Of a DNA stretch of 64,000 nucleotides, positions 34,822-43,747 are shown piece after piece. The notes beneath the pieces were generated by a model. The model ran no database searches and had not been told where the DNA came from. It saw nothing but the letters and a program-made list of their open reading frames with translations. The stretch comes from Acidovorax sp. (GTDB lineage Bacteria > Pseudomonadota > Gammaproteobacteria > Burkholderiales > Burkholderiaceae_C): contig NZ_JAPUDY010000051.1 of assembly GCF_027492855.1 (NCBI RefSeq), forward strand, positions 124,001-188,000. Direction: 5' to 3'. The first letter of the stretch is position 1. The number at the start of each line of letters is the position of its first letter. The position numbers and the translations under genes are program-made.

Positions 34822-35273
34822 GGCGCCGTGCGCGCGTAGGTACCCTTCAGCGTCACGCCGGTCAGGAAACCGCCTGCATAACATTCAAAGTTGACCGGGT
34901 CCTTGAAGGTCTTTTCTTTGTAAAAGCTGTGCAGATCCACCACGGCATTGGCGCCCAGCTTCTTGGCGTTTTCCTGCAAGGTGATCAGGCCCGACAACGC
35001 CGCCCAGTGGCATGCGAACACGGGCGTCTTGCCACCCGAGGTGGTGCGGCGGTTGACGTGCTCCTCACCCAAATGAGGCGTTACCAACTCCGGCGTCGGT
35101 GCACCCGAGAGATAGAACTTGACGCTGCCATCGAGCTTGCCCTGCTCGAGCCCCATACGCACGGCCTCTTCCAGCGGTTCCAATTGCACCTTGTCGCGCG
35201 CATGTGCCACATGTGCCAGGTTTGCAGCCGCCAGCACGGTCAGTGCCAGGGCCCATGGTTTCATTCTCTTCAT
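34818..35273 (-). CDS. Small secreted protein of the aryl-polyene cluster (YbjQ/RcsF-like fold suspected)
   Basis: A 151-residue protein with a signal peptide (MKRMKPWALALTVLAAANLAHVAHA), so exported. The C-terminal half has ALSGLITLQENAKKLGANAVVDLHSFYKEK and ECYAGGFLTGVTLKGTYAR, which resembles the A-x-x-LGANAVV motif of YbjQ-type proteins; I infer a similar fold. Relatives are often annotated as excinuclease subunits, which is not supported by any motif. It sits between another secreted protein and the PPTase gene. Function unknown; a periplasmic role in pigment transport is possible. Confidence 0.6.
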   Translation of the reverse strand: MKRMKPWALALTVLAAANLAHVAHARDKVQLEPLEEAVRMGLEQGKLDGSVKFYLSGAPTPELVTPHLGEEHVNRRTTSGGKTPVFACHWAALSGLITLQENAKKLGANAVVDLHSFYKEKTFKDPVNFECYAGGFLTGVTLKGTYARTAP

Positions 35274-35344
35274 AAATGGTCGTCCGATGGCTCTCACAGA
35301 CGAGAGCGGTTGTGGATTCCGTTTCATTTCGCCTTTTCTTGGCT

Positions 35345-35752
35345 TCAGACCGGCCCGATGCGCTTGATGAGATTCTGAATCCAACGGTTGTAGTTAGGGT
35401 GAATCTTGCGAACCCCGTCTTGCTCCGCATAGTTCAGGTTGAAGCTGCTCAGATAGTCGATCTTGTAGCCCGACGGGTCGTAGCGCACGACCACTGCCGC
35501 CTGGTGCTTGCCCTGCTTGTCGTAGCTGAGTTCCACCAGGCCTGGCTCCTCGCGGGTGACCGCCCAGCCCTGCGACTGGCCGCCAGCCACGATGCGATCA
35601 CGCACCTGCCGCGCGTCGAGCGGGGTAGCGGATACGGACAGCACCTTGGGTGCGTCATACAAATCTGCCGTGCGGGCGATAGCTGCGCCGCTGTGCAAAG
35701 CGAGCGCCAGCACCAACGCTCCGCTCCAACCCATTGTTTTCTGAATTTTCAT
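35345..35752 (-). CDS. Small secreted hypothetical protein of the aryl-polyene cluster
   Basis: A 135-residue protein with a signal peptide (about 1-26, ending AIARTA). The mature part shows ARQVRDRIVAGGQSQGWAVTREEPGLVELSYDKQGKHQAAVVVRYDPSGYKIDYLSS, which looks like a beta-rich small periplasmic domain; no catalytic motif is visible. It follows the second ketosynthase by 3 bp and precedes the other secreted protein by about 70 bp. Function unknown. Confidence 0.6.
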   Translation of the reverse strand: MKIQKTMGWSGALVLALALHSGAAIARTADLYDAPKVLSVSATPLDARQVRDRIVAGGQSQGWAVTREEPGLVELSYDKQGKHQAAVVVRYDPSGYKIDYLSSFNLNYAEQDGVRKIHPNYNRWIQNLIKRIGPV

Positions 35753-35755
35753 TTT

Positions 35756-37009
35756 CTATTCACTCCAACGTTTAAAAATCAAGGATGTATTGATGCCGCC
35801 GAACGCAAAATTGTTGCTCATCACCACGTCCGTCTGTAGCGTGCGCGCCTCGCCCATGATGAAGTCCACCGCGCCACAACGCGGGTCGGGTTCGGTGAGG
35901 TTGGCGTTTTGCGCGAACCAACCTTCGCGCATCATCTGTAGCGTCATCCAGGCCTCCAGCGCGCCGCAAGCACCCAGGGTGTGGCCCATGTAGCCCTTGA
36001 GCGTGCTCACAGGCACCGTATTGCCGAACACCGAATGCGTGGCATTGCTTTCGGCGATATCGCCTTGGTCCGTGGCCGTGCCGTGAGCATTGACATAGCC
36101 AATGTCCTTGGGAGAAAGGCCTGCATCAGCCAGCGCCATGCGCATGGCCTGGGCCATGGTGGCAGGGTTGGGGTGGGTGACGTGGGTGCCGTCGGAGTTG
36201 GTGGCAAAACCGATGATCTCGCCCAGAATCTGCGCGCCACGCGCCTTGGCATGTTCAAGCTCTTCAAGCACGAAGGTGCAGGCCCCCTCGCCCAAAACCA
36301 GGCCATCGCGGTTCGCGTCAAAGGGCCGAGGGGTGAGCCCCGGCGTATCGTTCTTGGTGCTGGTGGCAAACAGGGTGTCGAACACTGCCGCCTGCGTGGC
36401 ATCGAGTTCTTCAGCACCACCGGCCAGCATGGCCAGTTGCTTGCCGCTCTGGATGGCCTCATAGGCATAGCCCAGACCCTGGCTGCCGGAGGTGCAAGCG
36501 CTCGACGTGGGAATGATGCGGCCCGTAGTGCCGAAGAAAACGCCCATGTTCACCGCAGCCGTGTGCGACATCATCTTGATGTAGGTGTTGGCGTTGATGC
36601 CCTCGGTGCTCTTCTCGGCCATCATGCGGCCGAAATCACCAATGGCGGCCGGCGTACCAGCCGAGGAACCGTATGAGACGCCCATCTGCCCGCTCTTGAC
36701 GAAGGGGTCGCCCAGCAGACCCGCATTTTCCAGCGCAATCTCGGTAGCACGCGTGGCCATCAGTGCCACGCGGCCCATGCTGCGCATGGTCTTTCGGTTG
36801 TAGTGTGCTGGCAGCTCAAAGGGCGCCACGGTGCAGCCCAGTTGGGTGCTCAGGCCTTCGTAGTCCGCCCACTCGTGCATCACGCGGATCACATTGCGGC
36901 CACTTAGCAATTGGCTGCGCACGGCGGCCCAGTCGTTGCCCAGCGGGCTGAGCGCGCCGATGCCCGTGACAACCACTCGGCGCTTGTTGCTTGTTGGTGA
37001 ATTGCTCAT
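35756..37009 (-). CDS. Beta-ketoacyl-ACP synthase II-like (ApeR position)
   Basis: Condensing enzyme of 417 residues. The thiolase-fold triad is complete: Cys in IIPTSSACTSGSQGLGYA, His in VNAHGTATDQGD, and His in YMGHTLGACGALEA. N-terminus VVVTGIGALSPLGNDW is typical. It lies after the KR gene with an ATGA overlap, at the position of ApeR in E. coli, where a homodimeric KS helps start or extend the aryl polyene. Its specificity cannot be told from sequence. Confidence 0.9.
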   Translation of the reverse strand: MSNSPTSNKRRVVVTGIGALSPLGNDWAAVRSQLLSGRNVIRVMHEWADYEGLSTQLGCTVAPFELPAHYNRKTMRSMGRVALMATRATEIALENAGLLGDPFVKSGQMGVSYGSSAGTPAAIGDFGRMMAEKSTEGINANTYIKMMSHTAAVNMGVFFGTTGRIIPTSSACTSGSQGLGYAYEAIQSGKQLAMLAGGAEELDATQAAVFDTLFATSTKNDTPGLTPRPFDANRDGLVLGEGACTFVLEELEHAKARGAQILGEIIGFATNSDGTHVTHPNPATMAQAMRMALADAGLSPKDIGYVNAHGTATDQGDIAESNATHSVFGNTVPVSTLKGYMGHTLGACGALEAWMTLQMMREGWFAQNANLTEPDPRCGAVDFIMGEARTLQTDVVMSNNFAFGGINTSLIFKRWSE

Positions 37010-37773
37010 CCGACCATCCCCCCATTGACCGAGATGACCTGGCGCGTGATGTACGACGCCTCCGGGCCCATGAGGAAGGCAACCACGCCAGCCACCTCGT
37101 CCACCGTGCCCATGCGACGCATGGGAATCATCGCGAGCGCTTGTTCCAGCACTTCTTCGCTGACCATTTCCGTGTCGATCAGGCCCGGCGCCACACAATT
37201 GACGGTGATGTCGCGCTTGGCCAGCTCGATCGCCAGCGACTTGGTCGCTGCGATCACTCCGGCCTTGGCCGCGCTGTAGTTGGCCTGCCCACGATTGCCC
37301 ATGAGCGCCGAGACCGATGCCAGTGTGACGATGCGCCCAGCCTTGCGTCGGCGCACCATCGGCATGACGACGGGGTGCAGCACGTTGTAGAACGCGTCAA
37401 GGTTGGTGTGCACCACACGGTCCCACTCCTCGCCGGTCATGGCGGGGAAGGCGTTGTCCATGGCGATGCCGGCATTGCACACCACGCCGTAGTAGGCGCC
37501 ATGGGTTTCCATGTCAGCCTCCAGCGCAGCGGCGCAGGCGGCGCGGTCAGCCACGTCGAACTGCAGCACGCGCGCGCTACGGCCCAGGGCCTGTATCTCG
37601 GCCACGGCGCTCAGCGCTTGCTCCATGCTGCTCCTGCAATGCACCACGATATCGTGGCCCTCCCTGGCCAAGCGCAGCGCAACGGCCCGGCCTATGCCCC
37701 GACTGGAGCCGGTCACCAGAACGGTGGAGGCCGCAGGCGGCGGTGTGGTCGTTTTCTTCGTCAGCTCATTCAT
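37006..37773 (-). CDS. fabG: 3-oxoacyl-ACP reductase (KR, ApeQ position)
   Basis: Short-chain dehydrogenase of 255 residues that reduces the beta-keto group of the growing polyene on ACP with NADPH. Motifs are TVLVTGSSRGIGRAVALRLA (cofactor), VVCNAGI, the catalytic YSAAKAGVIA with S upstream (LASVSALMG), and the C-terminal INGGM-type SVNGGM. Start at 37773; it follows the dehydratase by 63 bp. It is coupled to the KS downstream. Similar to FabG but dedicated to the cluster by context. Confidence 0.9.
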   Translation of the reverse strand: MNELTKKTTTPPPAASTVLVTGSSRGIGRAVALRLAREGHDIVVHCRSSMEQALSAVAEIQALGRSARVLQFDVADRAACAAALEADMETHGAYYGVVCNAGIAMDNAFPAMTGEEWDRVVHTNLDAFYNVLHPVVMPMVRRRKAGRIVTLASVSALMGNRGQANYSAAKAGVIAATKSLAIELAKRDITVNCVAPGLIDTEMVSEEVLEQALAMIPMRRMGTVDEVAGVVAFLMGPEASYITRQVISVNGGMVG

Positions 37774-37836
37774 TCTCGGTATCGATTGCCTGTTGTCTGT
37801 TGTGTATCCGGCTTGGCCATGGCTGGGTTAGCCTGC

Positions 37837-38325
37837 TCACGGGCCCACTGCGGGAGTTGGGGAAATATAGGCGCTGCCGTCTCCCGGTTCAAAAACGGAG
37901 ATGCGCGCGGTTGCTATCGCCTTGCCTCCTTCGGCATCGATGCGGCAATCGAACATGCCCAGGCCGTTGTCGCCCAGCAGTTCGCAGCGCACGCTCACGG
38001 TGAGTCGCGAGCCTGGTGCAAAGAAGGCCTGCGCCGTCTCGTACTTGCGCGATCCAAGCAAAAAGCCGATCTGAACCTCCCGCCCCTTTTGCCGCGCGCG
38101 CCAACCAGCCCATGCCGCCACCGTCTGCGCCATGTATTCCATCCCTACCCAGGACGGCATGCCTGCATCGTGCAGGAACAAACCATCACGCGGCACCGTG
38201 ACCTCGGCCACGGCCGTTTCGTCGTCGGAAGCCAGCAAACGGTCCAGCAGCAGCATGGCGCCGCGATGAGGCACATAGTTCTCTATGGGAAGGAGTTCAC
38301 TGCTCATCAGGTTGTCGTCACTCAT
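37837..38325 (-). CDS. 3-hydroxyacyl-ACP dehydratase (hotdog fold, ApeP position)
   Basis: A 162-residue hotdog-fold protein. It shows ENYVPHRGAMLLLDRLLASDD, with the histidine in PHRGAMLL, and PSWVGMEYMAQTVAAWAG, which fits the ApeP/FabZ-related dehydratases. It removes water from the beta-hydroxyacyl intermediate. In E. coli, ApeI and ApeP form a heterodimer; here ApeI is fused to the ligase at 46.6 kb. The start overlaps the KS stop by one base (TGATG). Confidence 0.85.
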   Translation of the reverse strand: MSDDNLMSSELLPIENYVPHRGAMLLLDRLLASDDETAVAEVTVPRDGLFLHDAGMPSWVGMEYMAQTVAAWAGWRARQKGREVQIGFLLGSRKYETAQAFFAPGSRLTVSVRCELLGDNGLGMFDCRIDAEGGKAIATARISVFEPGDGSAYISPTPAVGP

Positions 38326-39521
38326 CAGGCAGCCTCCAACAGCAAGCTGCAGTTGCTGCCGCCAAAGGCAAAGGAATTGCTCATCACGGCACGGGCGGCG
38401 CGTCCAAGCCGTGCGCCGGGCGCCACAGCAGCCAGGGTCGGCATGGCCGGATCAGCCGCACCATCCCACCAATGCACGGGCAAGACCCCTTCGGGGTTGT
38501 CCTGCAGCACATGCCAGGCCACCGCAGCCTCGAGCGCGCCAGCGGCCGCCAGGGTATGGCCCGTGAGCGGCTTGGTGGAGCTTACCGCGACGCCGTTGCC
38601 CAAAACAGTCTGTACCGCTCGGCTTTCCATGGCGTCGTTGTGTGGCGTTGCCGTTCCGTGCAGGTTGACGTAGTCCACCGCAGAAGGCGCCATGCCCGCA
38701 CGTGCCAGCGCCTGCTGCATGGCGGCCACCGCGCCCTGGCCCGTGGGGTCGGGCGCGGACATATGGTGTGCATCCTGCGATTCGCCCCAGCCCGCCAGGC
38801 GCACGGGGCCGGACTCGCGGCTCAGCACGAAAAACGCAGCCGCCTCGCCCAGGTTGATACCTTTGCGGTGCACCGACAACGGATTGCAGCGCTCGGCAGA
38901 TACGGCCTCCAACGCGCTGAAACCACCCACGGTGAAACTGCCCAACGCATCTACGCCGCCAGCCACCACCACATCCGCCATACCGGACTGCAGCAACCGC
39001 GCCGCCGAAGCCAATGCTTTGGCGCCCGAAGAGCAGGCGGTGGAGATGGTGTGTGCAGGCCCACGCACACCCAAGTGTTGCGCAAGGAATTCAGCCACAT
39101 TGCCCATCTCCTGCACAGCGTATGCAAAGCCCTGCGGAAATCGGCCTTCACAGTGCAGATGGCGGGCTGCCGCCTCGCCTTCGTCCATGCCGCCCGTGCT
39201 GGTGCCCACCACCAGCGCCACGCGCGTCGGACCCCACTGATCAATCGCCTGACGGATCAAGCCCTGCAACGCCAGCGCAGCGCCCCAAGCCATGGCGTTG
39301 TTGCGTGAACGCTGGTGCTGCGGGGCAAAAGCCAGGTCAGGCAACGCTGCCGCCTCGGGCAGACAGCCCAGGGGCAAAGTACGGCCGCGGGAGTAACGGT
39401 CTGTCCACTGCAAGGTGCCTGGATCCGTGGCAGCGAAGAGATTCGCGCGCATAGCTGCCGCATCCAACCCCAGCGCGCTGTAGGCCGATGCGGCGTTCAG
39501 GAAGACATGCGAACGAGCCAT
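38325..39521 (-). CDS. Beta-ketoacyl-ACP synthase (ApeO position)
   Basis: A 398-residue condensing enzyme. The triad is present: Cys in TISTACSSGAKALASAARL, His in VNLHGTATPHND and His in PLTGHTLAAAGALEAAVA. It probably pairs with the shorter chain-length factor at 50.3 kb, as ApeO pairs with ApeC, to set the polyene length. I start at the ATG at 39521, which overlaps the upstream DUF3261 stop by one base (TGATG), and the stop also overlaps the dehydratase start. This chain of overlaps argues for coupled translation. Confidence 0.88.
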   Translation of the reverse strand: MARSHVFLNAASAYSALGLDAAAMRANLFAATDPGTLQWTDRYSRGRTLPLGCLPEAAALPDLAFAPQHQRSRNNAMAWGAALALQGLIRQAIDQWGPTRVALVVGTSTGGMDEGEAAARHLHCEGRFPQGFAYAVQEMGNVAEFLAQHLGVRGPAHTISTACSSGAKALASAARLLQSGMADVVVAGGVDALGSFTVGGFSALEAVSAERCNPLSVHRKGINLGEAAAFFVLSRESGPVRLAGWGESQDAHHMSAPDPTGQGAVAAMQQALARAGMAPSAVDYVNLHGTATPHNDAMESRAVQTVLGNGVAVSSTKPLTGHTLAAAGALEAAVAWHVLQDNPEGVLPVHWWDGAADPAMPTLAAVAPGARLGRAARAVMSNSFAFGGSNCSLLLEAA

Positions 39522-40102
39522 CACAACGGCTTCTGCACCAAAGCGCACAGTCGAGAACCACCGGGCGACTCAACGCGCAGGGAGAAAGGCCCGGAGGGGT
39601 AGATGATCTCAACGGCTGAGTTGCCAATGAACTGCACGCGCACATGCTCTGCGCCATCGCGCAGCAGGCGGCGCCCCACCTCAGATGCCTCGACCTGCCA
39701 CGGCGCCTGCATGCCCTGTTGAACTACCTGCAAAGGCCAGAAAGCCAGCTGCAGGTCGCTCAGCACTTGCTCGGGTGCCAGTTGCGCAGGCCAGTGGCGC
39801 GAGAGCTGTTTGTCCCACTTGCGGCCATCCCACACCATGGTGCCCATGCCCTGCCCCATCACAAAAAATGCCAGGCGCACGGCCTGGGTGTCCACCTCCA
39901 GCAGGGCTTCCAATTGCTGCGCGGGCTTTCCGGGCTGCTCTACCGTGAGGCGCTGCTGCACAGCGACTTCGCAGCCCAGGGCCGAGGGAGGAAGGGCCAG
40001 CAAAGGGCTGCGCGCGGCATCAGGAGCGGGAGGCGAAGCACACCCGGCGACCAGCAGCGCCAACAGTGCGGCTGCCCAGCCGCGTGGCGTGACGAAGCTC
40101 AT
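39521..40102 (-). CDS. DUF3261 outer-membrane lipoprotein (ApeN position)
   Basis: A 193-residue lipoprotein: signal peptide with lipobox LLALLVAGC (Cys at about residue 21), then CASPPAPDAARSP. The mature domain is the DUF3261 type found in aryl-polyene clusters, with VRVQFIGNSAVEIIYPSG. It likely receives or holds the pigment lipid at the outer membrane, together with the LolA-like protein and the MMPL exporter. The ATG at 40102 overlaps the FAD gene stop (ATGA). Confidence 0.82.
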   Translation of the reverse strand: MSFVTPRGWAAALLALLVAGCASPPAPDAARSPLLALPPSALGCEVAVQQRLTVEQPGKPAQQLEALLEVDTQAVRLAFFVMGQGMGTMVWDGRKWDKQLSRHWPAQLAPEQVLSDLQLAFWPLQVVQQGMQAPWQVEASEVGRRLLRDGAEHVRVQFIGNSAVEIIYPSGPFSLRVESPGGSRLCALVQKPL

Positions 40103-41379
40103 GCGGGTACAACTCCTGGTTGTGGTGTCGCTTGCTGTTGCTGCAGCCGACACAATTCGCCCAGCACCTGCAGTCGGCGCTGCGGCTCTGCGACGTAGGG
40201 GTTCTTGCTATCCCATGCGTAGCCAGCCAGGATGGAGGAAATCATGCGGCGGATCTCAGGGCTGTGCTGATCGTGAAAAATCACGTCCTGAAAGCCTCCG
40301 TCGTACCAGCCCTTCACGAAAGCACGAAAGGTGTTCACGCCCGCCTGCAGCGGCACGGCATAGTCCTGCTGCCAATCTACTTCCTCGCCACGCCAGGTGC
40401 GGGCGATGCAACGTGCGGCCAAACTTGCCGAGGTGACAGCGATAGTGACGCCGCTGGAGAACACCGGGTCCAAAAACTCACCCGCGTTGCCTAGCAATGC
40501 AAAGCCCTTGCCCCATAGCGAAGTCACGTTGGCCGAATAGCCCGTGATGGAGCGGCCCGGCGTGTCCCATTTCGCATGGCGCAGCACATGGGCCAGGCTC
40601 GGGGTTTCGGCGATGATGGCGCGCAAGCGCTCGACCTCGCTGCCCTCGTACCGCGCCAGAAAATCAGGTGTGGCCACCACGCCCTGCGAACAGCGGCCAT
40701 CAGAAAAGGGGATGGTCCAGAACCACACATCGTGGTGCACGGGGTGCACTGAAATCAGGATCTTGCTGCGGTCCATGTCACCGTGCGCAATGCCGTCCTC
40801 GATGTGAGTGAACAGCGCACCACGCACAGGAAAATCCGACGGACGCTCCAGTTGTAGCAGGCGCGGCAAGGTGCGCGCAAAACCGCTCGCGTCAAGCAGA
40901 AAGCGCGCCTGCACCCTGTATTCCTCGCCCTGGGGCGAGCGCGCGGTCACCTGTGGCTGGTCGCCCGACACGTCCACCGCAGTCACGCTGTGGCCATAGC
41001 GAATCTCGGCTCCGGCCTTCTCGGCGGCGTCAGCCAGCACCTTGTCAAAGTGGCCGCGCTGCACCTGGTAGGTAGTGCCCCAGCCACACGAGAACTTGTC
41101 GCGAAAGTCAAAGTCCGTGCGCAGATCGCCCTTGGCAAAAGCCGCGCCATTCTTGTACTGAAAACCTGCCTCCACCACGTCTTGCAGCATGCCGGCCTCT
41201 TCGATGTAGGCCATGCTTTGGGGCAGCAGGCTCTCGCCGATCGAAAAACGAGGGAAGGTCTCTTTCTCCAGGATCAGGACCTGGCGGCCCTGCTGGCGCA
41301 GCAGACCGGCAGCCACGGCACCCGAGGGGCCCGCGCCGACAATCAGCACTTCGGTCTGTTCCATTCGATGTTGCATCAA
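40099..41379 (-). CDS. FAD-dependent oxidoreductase with flavin-halogenase signature
   Basis: A 426-residue flavoprotein of the tryptophan-halogenase/PHBH-like superfamily. The FAD motif is EVLIVGAGPSGAVAAGLL, followed by SIGESLLPQSMAYIEEAGML, a lysine in FQYKNGAAF at the place of the catalytic Lys, and VWFWTIPFSDG, which contains WxWxIP, the hallmark of flavin-dependent halogenases. LLGNAGEFLDPVFSSGVTIA is the second FAD contact. It lies between the exporter and DUF3261 genes. Xanthomonas pigment clusters carry a similar enzyme, and xanthomonadins are brominated, so halogenation of the aryl head is plausible. A hydroxylase or dehydrogenase role is the alternative. Confidence 0.85.
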   Translation of the reverse strand: MMQHRMEQTEVLIVGAGPSGAVAAGLLRQQGRQVLILEKETFPRFSIGESLLPQSMAYIEEAGMLQDVVEAGFQYKNGAAFAKGDLRTDFDFRDKFSCGWGTTYQVQRGHFDKVLADAAEKAGAEIRYGHSVTAVDVSGDQPQVTARSPQGEEYRVQARFLLDASGFARTLPRLLQLERPSDFPVRGALFTHIEDGIAHGDMDRSKILISVHPVHHDVWFWTIPFSDGRCSQGVVATPDFLARYEGSEVERLRAIIAETPSLAHVLRHAKWDTPGRSITGYSANVTSLWGKGFALLGNAGEFLDPVFSSGVTIAVTSASLAARCIARTWRGEEVDWQQDYAVPLQAGVNTFRAFVKGWYDGGFQDVIFHDQHSPEIRRMISSILAGYAWDSKNPYVAEPQRRLQVLGELCRLQQQQATPQPGVVPA

Positions 41380-41392
41380 TCAATGTTCCTTG

Positions 41393-43747
41393 TTATTCAC
41401 GCACGCTGCCCACCTGGCCGCGAAAAAGCGGCGCCAGCACCAGCACCAGTGGCAGGCCCAGCATCAGCGTGAGACCAAAGGCCTTGAGCGCCGGGGTCTC
41501 AGACAGCCCCAATAACCCAAACGACAGCCAGGTGCTGCCCGCGCCGATCACCACCGCCAGCCAAGCATGGGGGTCGTCTTCATGCTCTTGCAGAAAGATA
41601 CCGTAGTCGATGCCTACGCCCAGCAGCAGCATGAGCGCCAGCACATTGAACAGTTGCCAGGGCGCGCCAAAGGCCGTGAGTGCACCCACCACCACCAGGC
41701 TGGCCAGCACGGTGGGCATCCAGGCACGCCAGGCCTTGCGGCCAAATCGCAGCCACAAGGCAGCCAGCACCAACGCGTGACCCAGCAGCAACAGCTCGGT
41801 CATTGAAATCCGGTAGCGCTGCAGCAGACCGGAGATCTCGGCTGGCTTGTCCACCCAGGTCACGCCCGCCAGTCCCTGCGCGGCACCCGCCAGTGCAGGC
41901 AGCGAATTCACGTCCTTCACGCCGCGCAGCACCACCAGGCTACGGTAAGTTCCGTCACGCTCGCCCAGCCACAGCGGCCGCGCGGCGGCCGAGATAGGCT
42001 GCGCCAGCCAGGTCTGCACCGTGAGTGGGGCGAGCGAGGGTGTGCTTGTGTACGCAAAGCTTTCGCCCAGCTCGGCGTTGATGCCCTTGAAAACGGCCTC
42101 GGTGGCACGAGCGACCAACTGCGCATCGCTGTCTTGGCGCTGGGCCGAGGGCACCCAATCCGACACGCCGCTGTAGCCCACCAGCACCTGGCGCGCCACC
42201 AACACATCCAGCCGGCCCTTGAGCTCTTCTTCGCGCTGCAGCACCTGCTCGGGCGCCTGCCCCTGCACCAGGTAGAACTGGGCGGGGCTATGCAGGCCCA
42301 GGATTTCGCCCACCTGGCGCTGCTGGGCCACGAGCGATGGGGATGCGTTCTGCAGTTGGCGCACATCGTCCTGCGCGCGCAGGCCGCCGAGCAGCCACAA
42401 CAACAATACGAGTGCCATACACACAGCCACCGAACCAGGAAGCGCATGGCGCCAGCGCGGCCAGGCCGCAAGGGTTTGACCAATGCGCTGCGCCACGCGG
42501 CTGTGTGGCATGGTGCCGCGATCCAACCAAGGGAACCAGCAGACCACGGTGAGCAAAGCAGCCATAAGGCCTACCACAGAGAACACTGCCATCTGCCGTA
42601 AGCCCGGAAAGGCCGCAGCGCCCAGCGCCAGGTAGGCAATCGCGCTGGTCCCCAGCGCCAGCCACAACGCGGGCATCAGCCCGCGCATCAGCCCATGCGG
42701 TGTGCGCCCAGGCGCGCCCTGGCGGCTGGCGAAGTAGTGGATGCCATAGTCTTCGGCCACACCCACCAGACTGGCGCCGAACACCAGGGTCAACAGGTGG
42801 ACTTGCTCAAAAAGCAGCGCCGTGACCGACAGCGCCACCGCGCAGCCGACCAGCAGCGACACACCCACCAGCGCCACCGGTCGCAGCGACCGAAAAGCCA
42901 ACCAGGCCAGCAACAGCACGCCAGCGAGCGAGCCCCAGCCGATGGTATTGATCTCCCAGTTGGCCTGCACCGCTGCCGCCTCGGCATGCAGAGGCACGCC
43001 GGCCACCACCATGCGGGCGCCGGGCCACTTCATCTGCACATCGGCCAGCGCACCCTGCAGAGCGTTGCCCAACACCGGCTCACCCGAGAGGCGAAAGGCC
43101 GAGCCCTCCAGAGTGAACTGCAGCACAGCCCATTGCAGGCCATCGGCCGCCACCCACAGCTCGCCATCGCGCGGGCGGGCCTGGCTTTGCGCACCACGCG
43201 CTGTCCACCACTGCGCCCACAGGCCCAACGGGTCGCTCACCCAATCAGACAGGCGGGCCTGCACGGCGGGCTGGTACAAATCCTGCAACGCTTTCTGCAC
43301 CAAGGCAGCGTCAGGCGCACCCGCCAGTAGTGCACGCTGCTCCGGCGTGAGCAGGCGCTCGCGCCAGGGTTGGTAGAAGGCGAGCGCGGCCTGCATGGAG
43401 GTCTTTTGCGCAATAGCATCCTCGCGCAAGCGCGTGCCAACCCGCGCGGCCAGGTCTTGGCGGAACACCTGCGCTGCCGCTCGCGAATGCTCCCACTCTC
43501 CCGTTCCCACAAGCACCACCACCTGTCGCGACATCTGCGCCACCAGTTGCTCTGTGGCCAGAACCACATCGGGCGCTTGCTCGTTCACAGGCAACAAGGC
43601 CATCACGTCGGTATCAATGCCATCGTGTTTCCAGAACTGCCACTGGTGTACGCCCACGGCGACGAGCACCAGCAGCCAGACTAGCGCAGCGGTGCGCCAG
43701 AACCAGCCGGGCGGCGCGTCGTTCGTGGATGGGGGGTGGGGCGTCAT
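41393..43747 (-). CDS. MMPL/RND family exporter (ApeM position)
   Basis: A 784-residue inner-membrane transporter of the RND superfamily (MMPL/HpnN-like). It has an N-terminal helix, a large periplasmic loop, a first bundle of helices (LLAWLAFRSLRPVALVGVSLLVGCAVALS with FGASLVGVAEDYGIHYF) and the repeated half at the C-terminus (LALMLLLGVGIDYGIFLQEHEDD). It probably moves the aryl-polyene lipid out of the inner membrane. The start overlaps the LolA-like stop by 4 bp, and the FAD gene follows closely. Strong family match. Confidence 0.9.
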   Translation of the reverse strand: MTPHPPSTNDAPPGWFWRTAALVWLLVLVAVGVHQWQFWKHDGIDTDVMALLPVNEQAPDVVLATEQLVAQMSRQVVVLVGTGEWEHSRAAAQVFRQDLAARVGTRLREDAIAQKTSMQAALAFYQPWRERLLTPEQRALLAGAPDAALVQKALQDLYQPAVQARLSDWVSDPLGLWAQWWTARGAQSQARPRDGELWVAADGLQWAVLQFTLEGSAFRLSGEPVLGNALQGALADVQMKWPGARMVVAGVPLHAEAAAVQANWEINTIGWGSLAGVLLLAWLAFRSLRPVALVGVSLLVGCAVALSVTALLFEQVHLLTLVFGASLVGVAEDYGIHYFASRQGAPGRTPHGLMRGLMPALWLALGTSAIAYLALGAAAFPGLRQMAVFSVVGLMAALLTVVCWFPWLDRGTMPHSRVAQRIGQTLAAWPRWRHALPGSVAVCMALVLLLWLLGGLRAQDDVRQLQNASPSLVAQQRQVGEILGLHSPAQFYLVQGQAPEQVLQREEELKGRLDVLVARQVLVGYSGVSDWVPSAQRQDSDAQLVARATEAVFKGINAELGESFAYTSTPSLAPLTVQTWLAQPISAAARPLWLGERDGTYRSLVVLRGVKDVNSLPALAGAAQGLAGVTWVDKPAEISGLLQRYRISMTELLLLGHALVLAALWLRFGRKAWRAWMPTVLASLVVVGALTAFGAPWQLFNVLALMLLLGVGIDYGIFLQEHEDDPHAWLAVVIGAGSTWLSFGLLGLSETPALKAFGLTLMLGLPLVLVLAPLFRGQVGSVRE

